A DNA stretch of 64,000 bases from Hygrophila difformis (lineage: Eukaryota; Streptophyta; Magnoliopsida; Lamiales; Acanthaceae): assembly GCA_030278955.1 (NCBI GenBank), contig JAOANR010000002.1, positions 25,902,057 to 25,966,056 on the forward strand, read 5' to 3'. A program made the position numbers and the translations under genes. Below are positions 57,113 through 64,000 of this stretch, in pieces. The notes under the pieces were generated by a model. That model had not been told where the DNA came from. It searched no databases and saw nothing but the letters and a program-made list of their open reading frames with translations. The stretch's first letter is position 1. Every line of letters begins with the position of its first letter.

Positions 57113-60055
57113 TGAGTGGAACAGACCTGTGAAGATCTATCCCGAATGTACTCACTCAAGACTCAATTTTAGGCTTTGGTGGGAGAAGATAGTAGTTGAA
57201 AGAATACTCAACCCTACCTTAGAAATTAACCAAGGCCTACATGTTGTTCCTCTAATATTATTCATCACATCTTATCCGAATCCAAGTGGACACTGATTCG
57301 ATGCAATACGTAATAGAAGATTTCCAACACACAGTAATTTTGAGAAAACAATAGATGTTGAAAATTATTCCCTAAACAGGTACTAAACTCTCAATTAAAA
57401 CACAGATCCTTTCAGTCTAGGTGAGACCTAATCGCTGACTCTGCTTCTAAGTTCTCAAAATCAACCCCCAGTAGAATATGAGTTAGTCATAACTGTCGAA
57501 TTTATCCCTTACTCAGATCCGGATTTTATAAAGTGATTTTTGTGGAAATTTATTATGCAGCATCTGATTTAAATTAAGACTTCTATGTCCAAGGAGAAGG
57601 ATCTCCAAAAATATTATAGACCACAATATTTACATAATAATATCATGCATACATGTATATGAGAAGTAAAATAAAATACCCCAAAATATATGGTGGGGTT
57701 AGACAGAATTTGATACACAAAGATGGATTAGCCTGAGATAAGAAGAATTTGGCTAACAAGATTGCCAGAAATAATTGGGGTTATCCGGACTGCAAACATC
57801 TGCTATCCGATTCCCAAGTATTCCAGATGGAAAAGTTTTTAGACAATAGGGATCCCTTAATGACAATGATCGCTATCATCGAGAGTCCTACTGTCTATGA
57901 GTGAGGAACCTACACGTTTTCTTACTACAGTAATGCTATAACAGTGTTGATCGACACTATCTAACAGTACTGTAGCTCGAAATTCAGGTTTGAAATTAAG
58001 ATAAAGAAAAGAAAACTGTATCTAATTAGGAGTTGGCTGAGTGGCTAATCGTTATCCCCGTGAAGGGACCTTTTCGCCGTAGCTTCCACCAACCACTAAT
58101 CAGATCATGCAAAATAACGAGTAATAATTAACACACAGAAGACGAGCTAATCGTTATCCCGATGAAGGGACCTTTTCGCCAACATTGATCTGTGATGTTC
58201 CTTATTACCCATTCATACACACAATAAACAGAAAAGATGAAATTAACAAAATATTTTTGGTACTGTGTGGGTGTTAATCACACAATAATTTAGACACTAA
58301 TGGGTTGAGATGTGTAATGGATAAAATTAGATGTAATGGGCCTAAGCCCAATACACCCATGCAACTTACACAAATCAAGGAATAAAATATTTTTCACATT
58401 TAAAATAGAAGGAAGAAATCAATTCGGTCTACTAGGTAAGGTGCAAAATAGACCGAATTGAGGATGCATGAGGGATGAAGTATGGCCTTACCCAATTAAT
58501 CCTTGCAAAGATATGAAACATCATCTAATTTGAATTGTCGAAGCAATTCGGTCTAAACTGAATTGGACTATTCGAATTGATGAAGTCATTCCCTTACTCA
58601 AATTTGGACAAGGCTTTTACCCCAAAATGAGGGTGATTCGAATTGCCAGGTCAATTCGGTCTAAACCGAATTGGCAATTCGAATTGGTAAGACAAAGAAA
58701 ATAAACTAAGGCATGAGGGGATGGAATGCATAGAATATGGTGTACAAAGTCAATTCGGTCTAAACCGAATTCGCACAGACCGAATTTGCCTTTGCACCAT
58801 ATGAGGAGAATTTTTGCTATGTAATTCGGTCTCATGGGTAATTTGGTTTAGACCGAATTGCCTAGACCGAATTGCATATAGATTTTCATATAAGGCATTC
58901 AACAAACATTTTTTGCCATGCACTTCCATTTTCATGGGCAATTCGGTCTAGACCGAATTGCCACAAATCGAATTGCATGCCTTTTTCCACATAAGTGTAT
59001 TTTTGTGTTCACAAGTACAGGTTCGTTTTACACTGTGTGGTCTATGATGGATGAGATTTACCAAATCCTTCATTTCACATCAGTGTCACCTCACAGCCAC
59101 ACTAGTGAGCATTTTAAGGAAATAGCATAGTAGAGTACGTGTCCAGTGGGCAGTGGTAAGAATCAAACCCTAATTCTACAAACAAGAAATCAAAGATTAA
59201 AGAACCTAAAACACTTAAACATCTAAGAACTACATGCATAAAAATAAGAACACTTACATTATCTAAGGCAACAATAAACTGTAATAAAGAGAACAAGAAC
59301 AGTAACATAAGACATTAAATAAATTCTAACAACCCTAAAAGTGTCTAAAACCTAAGAACACTTATTTGAAGCTCTAAGGCATGAAAACAAACCAAAAACC
59401 CACTAAACATGCATTTGTTTGAGAATGCAAGTCAACTACGACATAATAAATGTAACCTAGTTGAAACAAACAAACATTCTAACATTTATTGCTAAGGAAA
59501 GCATTAAAGGGGTGTCGAACACATGAAATAAACCCCATTTCTGGAATTTCTTCTTGTATTGGCACTTGAAAGCAAATAAATAACCCAAAACCATCATTAA
59601 CTTGAAGGTAGGGTTTATTCTAACTACAAAGCATGTAAAATGTATGGAAATGGCTACTCTAAAGCTAGTAACAAGCTTCTACAAAAATAAACTGAGATCA
59701 AGATATCAAAACTAAGCTACAAGCATGAAAAATAAACTAACTAAACTAAACAACCTACCTAACCCTTAAGGGGTGAAGAACTGCTCCTGCTACTTCTTTT
59801 TGTCCCCAGCCGAATCTCTTGTAAAGTGTGTAGTGTCTTTTTCTTGTGTTGAGGAAGGTTAGCTTTTATACTTCTTCTCGAAACCCTAAGCCCATCAGGG
59901 CCCATCAACAGTGCCATGCATTTCTCACGTGCTCACAGCTTCAATTGGATGCAATTTTGAATGTAATTCGGTCTCCTCAAGCAATTCGGTTTAAGCCGAA
60001 TTGGTGCAATTCGAATTGCATGAGGTCTTCCTTCTTGATCTTGAGCATGGAATGT

Positions 60056-60060
60056 GGTAT
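60056..60060. other. Empty site for solo LTR C3
   Basis: Single GGTAT in uninterrupted LTR text (aatgtGGTATtcattc), corresponding to the GGTAT duplication around C3. Confidence 0.93.
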
Positions 60061-60699
60061 TCATTCATCTATTCGGTCTATGTGTAGACCGAATTGGCCT
60101 TTTCGAATTGATGATGGCTCCTGTTTGGCTTCCTTGCTTTGAGGCAATTCGGTCTATGCAATCAATTTGGTCTTAGACCGAATTGCATAGATCGAATCGC
60201 ATCTCTCCTTTATTTTTAGGGTCTTCTTCTTTCCATAGTGCAATTCGGTCTAGGGGTCAATTCGGTTTAGACCGAATTGCCACAAGCCGAATTGGTTGCT
60301 CTGCTTCTCTTCTTCAACACTTGTCTATTTTTCTTCTTCTTTTCCTCAGCAATTCGGTCTATTGAGCAATTCGGTTTAGACCGAATTTGCATAGACCGAA
60401 TTGATCTTCAACACTTAACCAAAAATTTCAGTTTGTGGGATTTTCATTCTTTTTCCCATCTTTTTGATTCCTTTTTCTTTTCTTTTTCCTTTTTTCATGT
60501 TTTTGGATTTTTCTAACACAAATACAATTAAAATTGTATATTTTTGTGTCTTTCATTACCAGCTTATTTTTCTTACAAACTTGCATTAATCTGTCGAATT
60601 CAACTGCTTTCTTATTAAAATAAGATGGGATTACGATCAAAATTTCCGTCTTAGACACGGAAATGGATTGGAAATAATGGACAATTTTGGCCATTATCA

Positions 60700-61590
60700 G
60701 CGGACGACTGGTGGCAGGCGACTCAAGCAAAACTGACTGAAGATGACGAACCCTATTCTTGGGCGGAAATGATGGAGCTACTCAGGGATAGATTCTATCC
60801 CCTGAGTACTAAAGCAGTGATGTATGAGGAATTTTTGTCGCTGAAGCAGGGAGGCCAGACCGTACAAAAGTACTATACTCGGTTCAAGGAGCTGGTGAGG
60901 TTCGCACCAAGACTAGTACCCACAGATGCGGAGAAAGCTCAAAAATTCGAGATGGGCTTGAACCTGGCAGTGCGCGAGGTGATCGCAGGGGTGCACTACC
61001 CCGACCTGCAAGCCGTGTACGATCGCGCTGTGGCAGTGGCACGAGTACAACAACTGAAAAGGAGAGTGAGTGGGGAGTCCAGCCGGGGTCCCCAAGACAA
61101 GAGGAACCGGGACGCGAGAGGCGAGAACAATACGGGAAGGAATGAGCAGCGAGGAGGGCCGAATAGGCCACAACAATCGAACAATGGAAGAAGATTTAAC
61201 CAAGAGGGTCCGGTACCACCTTGCCCCAGATGTGGACGACCCCATCTGGCGAGGGGATGCACTCAGCAGGGCCCCTGCTTTCGGTGTGGTCGAATGGGCC
61301 ACATGCGTCGAGAGTGACGAACGAGGATGGAGAACATAACAAAGAGGGAAGATTTGGTTACGCGGCCGGAACAGCCTCAGAACCAAAACAGGCGGAACAA
61401 CAACAACCAGGGGTATAGACCACCTCAAAATCAGTATAGGCCGCCAAATCAGAACCAGAACCAACGTCCTCCACCACCTCAGAATCAAAATCAGCAGCCA
61501 AACCAGCAGCCGAATCAGAATCAGCAGGGCAATCCAGGACGCCCTATGGGGAGGCTTAATGTGGTTAACCAAGCGGATGTGGCCGCACAA
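60700..61590 (+). pseudogene. gag: Gag of host element H, 3' part (starts inside the gene, one stop)
   Basis: Begins in mid-domain (ADDWWQATQAKL) exactly where the Athila LTR ends and runs through the gag capsid domain (MMELLRDRFYPLSTKAVMYEEF, RFKELVRFAPRLVPTDAEKAQKFEMGLN). A basic linker, a CPRC pair and the CCHC knuckle CFRCGRMGHMRREC follow. The last Cys codon is mutated to TGA (61315-61317), so translation would stop within the zinc knuckle. Downstream a Pro/Asn/Gln-rich tail (QNQNQRPPPPQNQN) continues in the same frame into pol. It is the likely continuation of 11991-12283. Confidence 0.9.
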
Positions 61591-64000
61591 GGAGAAGTGA
61601 TGGCAGGTACATTTCATGTCTTGAATACACCCCTTAGAGTCTTATTTGATTCTGGAGCTAGTTGCTCAATCATAGCATCAAGAATAGTGCCTGAGTTAGA
61701 TCTACCTAAGTGTGAGATAATTAGCTTAGGAATTCAATTGCCTTCAGGAGAAGTAGTAGCTTGCTCTAAACTATACGACAGAATTCCTATAGTGATCAAG
61801 AACGTAGAATTCTTCGCAAACTTAGTCTAATTTAACTTAAGGGACTTTGACATTATACTGGGGATGGACTGGTTGTCCCAATATAAAGCGGTGATCGAAT
61901 GCCAGAAACAAAAGATCACCCTGTCGAAAAGTAGGGGAAAGAGATTTCTTTTTTACTCTCAGCCCCCTAAGAGGAGCAACAAATTTGTTAGTGCCCTCAA
62001 ACTAAGTAACTTGATGCGTAAGGGGTATGAACTATATTCGTGCTACTGTGCACAACTTTGAGGCGGAAGAAAACAAGGTTGACAGCATACCAGTGGTAAG
62101 AGAATACTGGATGTGTTTCCCGAGGACATTCCGGGCATGCCACCTGAGCGAGATCTTGAATTCACGATAGATCTCATTCCGGGAACCGAGCCTTTCTCAA
62201 AAGCTCCGTACCTGATGGCACCACTGGAAATGAAGGAGTTAAAGGAACAACTCGAGGAGTTACTGCAGAAAGGATACATAAGACCGAGTACTTCCCCATG
62301 GGGAGCACCGGTTTTATTTGTTGAGAAGAAAGACGGAGGATTACGTCTTTGTATAGATTATTGGGGGTTAAACCAAGTGACCATCAAGAATAAGTACCCT
62401 CTGCCGAGAATTGAGGATCTGTTTGATCAACTGAAGGGAGCTTCAGTATTCTCGAAGATCGACTTACGATCTGGGTATCACCAGTTGAGAATCGCCGAGA
62501 AAGACATTCCGAAGACGGCGTTTCGAACTCGATATGGCCACTACGAGTTCACAGTGTTATCCTTCGGGTTAACAAATGCTCCAGCAATGTTCATGAACCT
62601 CATGAACAATGTATTTCGAGAGATGTTAGATCAGTGCGTAGTGGTGTTCATTGATGACATCCTGATCTACTCGAAGAGCGAGGAAGAGCATGCCCAACAC
62701 TTGCACCAAGTGTTAGGGACCTTGCGAAAGAATCAGCTGTACGGAAAATTGTCCAAATGCGATTTTTGGTTGAAGGAGGTAGCATTTCTTCGACACATAG
62801 ATCCGCTGATGGAGTTTCAGTGGATCCGGCAAAAGTTTCTGAAGTGACAGAGTGGGCAGCGCCAAAGAGCCCAACTGAGATAAGGAGTTTCCTTGGATTA
62901 GCCGGGTACTATAGACGGTTCGTGAAGGATTTTTAGAAAATTCCACGTCCTTTAACCCAGCTACTGAAGAAGGGAGTAAAATACGTGTGGACAGAAGCGT
63001 GTGAGGCTGTGTTTCAAGAGCTAAAGAAACGACTCACAACCACACCCGTATTGACGCTACCATCAGAGAATGGTGACTTCGAAGTTTACAACGATGCTTC
63101 GAAGGAAGGTTTAGGTTGTGTCATGATGCAAGACTCGAGGGTCGTTGCATATGCATCACGCCAACTGAAACCTCACGAGAAAAATTATCCGACACACGAC
63201 CTGGAGTTGGCAGCAGTCTTTTGCTCTAAAATATGGAGACATTATCTTTACGGGCGAAAGTGTCGAATGTTCACCGACCACAAGAGCTTGAAGTATATAT
63301 TCACTCAAAAGGAGTTGAATCTGAGACAGCGAACGTGGTTGGAACTTATTAAAGATTATGATATGCAGATATCCTACCACGAAGGGAAGGCGAATGTGGT
63401 AGCCGATGCCCTAAGCCGGAAAACCCAACACGTGACAAACTCGTTGGCAATTCCGCCGGCATTGTACATGGATTTGGCAAGATTGGATGTGGAACTTTTG
63501 CACCCGGGCACAGTGAGTGTAACGATCAACGCGATGGTTGTAAAAACTCCAATATTGGACGAGATTCGACTCGCCCAACCGGGCGACGTGAAATTGGAGA
63601 GGATAAATGAGTAAATTGCCGAGGGAAAGGCAATAAGATGCAATCCATGAGGATGGAAGCATTCGCTTCAAAGGAGATGGTGTGTGCCTCAAAAGTGTGC
63701 CGAGCTGAAGCTAAGGTTGATGAGTGAAGGGCACAACACACCATATTCAGTGCATCCCGGAGGTGACAAACTTTATAAGGATCTGAAGAAGATCTACTGG
63801 TGGCCGGGAATGAAGAAGGAAGTGGCAGACTTCGTGGCGAAATGCCTCACCTGCCAAAGGGTTAAGGCAGTGCGACATAAAGCCTTAGGACTGATGCAAC
63901 CACTGGAGAATCCAAGTTGGAAGTGGGATAGCATCTCGATGGACTTTGTCTCGGGATTACCACGATCACCTAAGGGCATGAACAAGATTTGTGTGATTGT
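61591..64000 (+). pseudogene. pol: Pol of host element H (PR-RT-RNase H-integrase), truncated by window end
   Basis: Protease with FDSGAS at about 61650. TAA at 61828-61830 (Glu in relatives). A +1 and a compensating -1 shift near 62046 and 62107. RT with the CIDY box (Trp replaces Arg in [10 protein letters not shown]) and FIDD at about 62655. A frameshift near 62800 and TAG near 62935. RNase H with YNDASKEG from about 63090, TAA at 63612-63614 and two further shifts near 63635 and 63680. The integrase zinc region has CLTC near 63850; the window stops inside the catalytic core after [11 protein letters not shown]. Clearly dead and the most decayed pol here, in keeping with H being the oldest layer. 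Confidence 0.92.

Larger units (their letters stand above)
27152..60699 (-). mobile_element. Athila-type Ty3/gypsy element (with nested F and C3)
   Basis: 5' LTR 55830-60699, PBS for Asp tRNA, gag-pol (49682-55683), a 5 kb post-integrase region with an F-box gene, polypurine tract, and 3' LTR in three pieces (27152-27764, 38617-41537, 43852-44478). The 3' LTR lacks its last ~670 bp. Asp-tRNA PBS, long LTRs and the integrase text ([46 protein letters not shown]) identify the Athila clade. Right flank is H gag starting GCGGA; the left TSD was lost in the deletion. Confidence 0.93.
55830..60699 (-). repeat. Athila 5' LTR (complete, uninterrupted)
   Basis: About 4.87 kb from TGAAACTTTTGAC to CCATTATCA (+ strand). 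It matches the three pieces of the 3' LTR and fills in their empty sites. Palindromic AATTCGG cores are concentrated at 58420-58970 and 59960-60400. The first 250 bp contain two more copies of 'atgaaacttttgacaattt' (about 56006 and 56038), so the exact inner border is uncertain. The 77-codon ORF at 56110-56343 shows no protein features. Confidence 0.9.

Noticed and set aside
60884..61617. Minus-strand frames of 78-234 codons across H gag
   Set aside because: Opposite to a clear gag frame and without domains.
60700..64000. A third independent retrotransposon at the right edge
   Set aside because: Possible, but same strand, same family and near-perfect continuation of the gag at 11991-12283 make it more economical to treat it as the rest of host element H.

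Overview
The window is a block of nested LTR retrotransposons from a large plant nuclear genome, almost certainly an angiosperm. The evidence is 2.3-5 kb LTRs, initiator-Met and Asp tRNA primer-binding sites, Ty3/gypsy gag and pol genes, and a TTTAGGG telomere-type repeat. I cannot name the species. I see no ordinary single-copy host gene, rRNA or tRNA gene. Most open reading frames are retrotransposon genes. The exception is a two-exon F-box gene carried inside an Athila-type element.

Layout, outermost to innermost. (1) Host element H (+ strand, Tekay/Del-type) begins before the window and runs past its end. Visible parts are the end of its 5' LTR (9519-10992), its PBS, a small coiled-coil ORF (11403-11729), the start of gag (11991-12283), and the rest of gag and pol (60700-64000). 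(2) LTR B1 (1-1074 + 9080-9518) sits in H's LTR. B1 is itself split by element A (1075-9074), a gag-only element with 3 kb LTRs and a GTGGT target-site duplication (TSD). (3) A C-family LTR (C2, 12284-14640) interrupts H's gag. Element D (14641-27151, - strand) interrupts C2, and solo LTR B2 (24164-26824, TSD CTAGG) interrupts D's 5' LTR. (4) At 27151/27152 a deletion joins D's LTR to the 3' LTR of an Athila-type element (27152-60699, - strand). That LTR holds element F (27765-38616, TSD CAAAC) and solo LTR C3 (41538-43851, TSD GGTAT). The intact 5' LTR of the Athila element (55830-60699) preserves the matching empty sites.

A, B, C, D, F and H form a related group. They share an initiator-Met PBS, LTRs that read TGTAAYACCC...GGGGTGTTACA in the sense direction, and small conserved hairpins. 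D, F and H also carry a coiled-coil ORF ahead of gag ('ORF0'). Pol of D, F and H is broken by stops and frameshifts. Gag of A and D and all three ORF0s are open.

The most unusual unit is in the Athila element between integrase and the 3' LTR, where Athila elements usually carry an env-like gene. Here lies a 236-codon F-box protein gene with a 12-codon first exon, a 1.45 kb intron with consensus splice sites and a TATA-like box. Upstream is an array of about seven nested palindromes built on AATTCGGTCTAGACCGAATT. The motif AAATGTGAGGATGTTGAT, which is the true polypurine tract plus first LTR bases, recurs twice inside this region, each time beside a strong hairpin. The F-box frame is open while the element's own gag-pol has at least two stops and two frameshifts.
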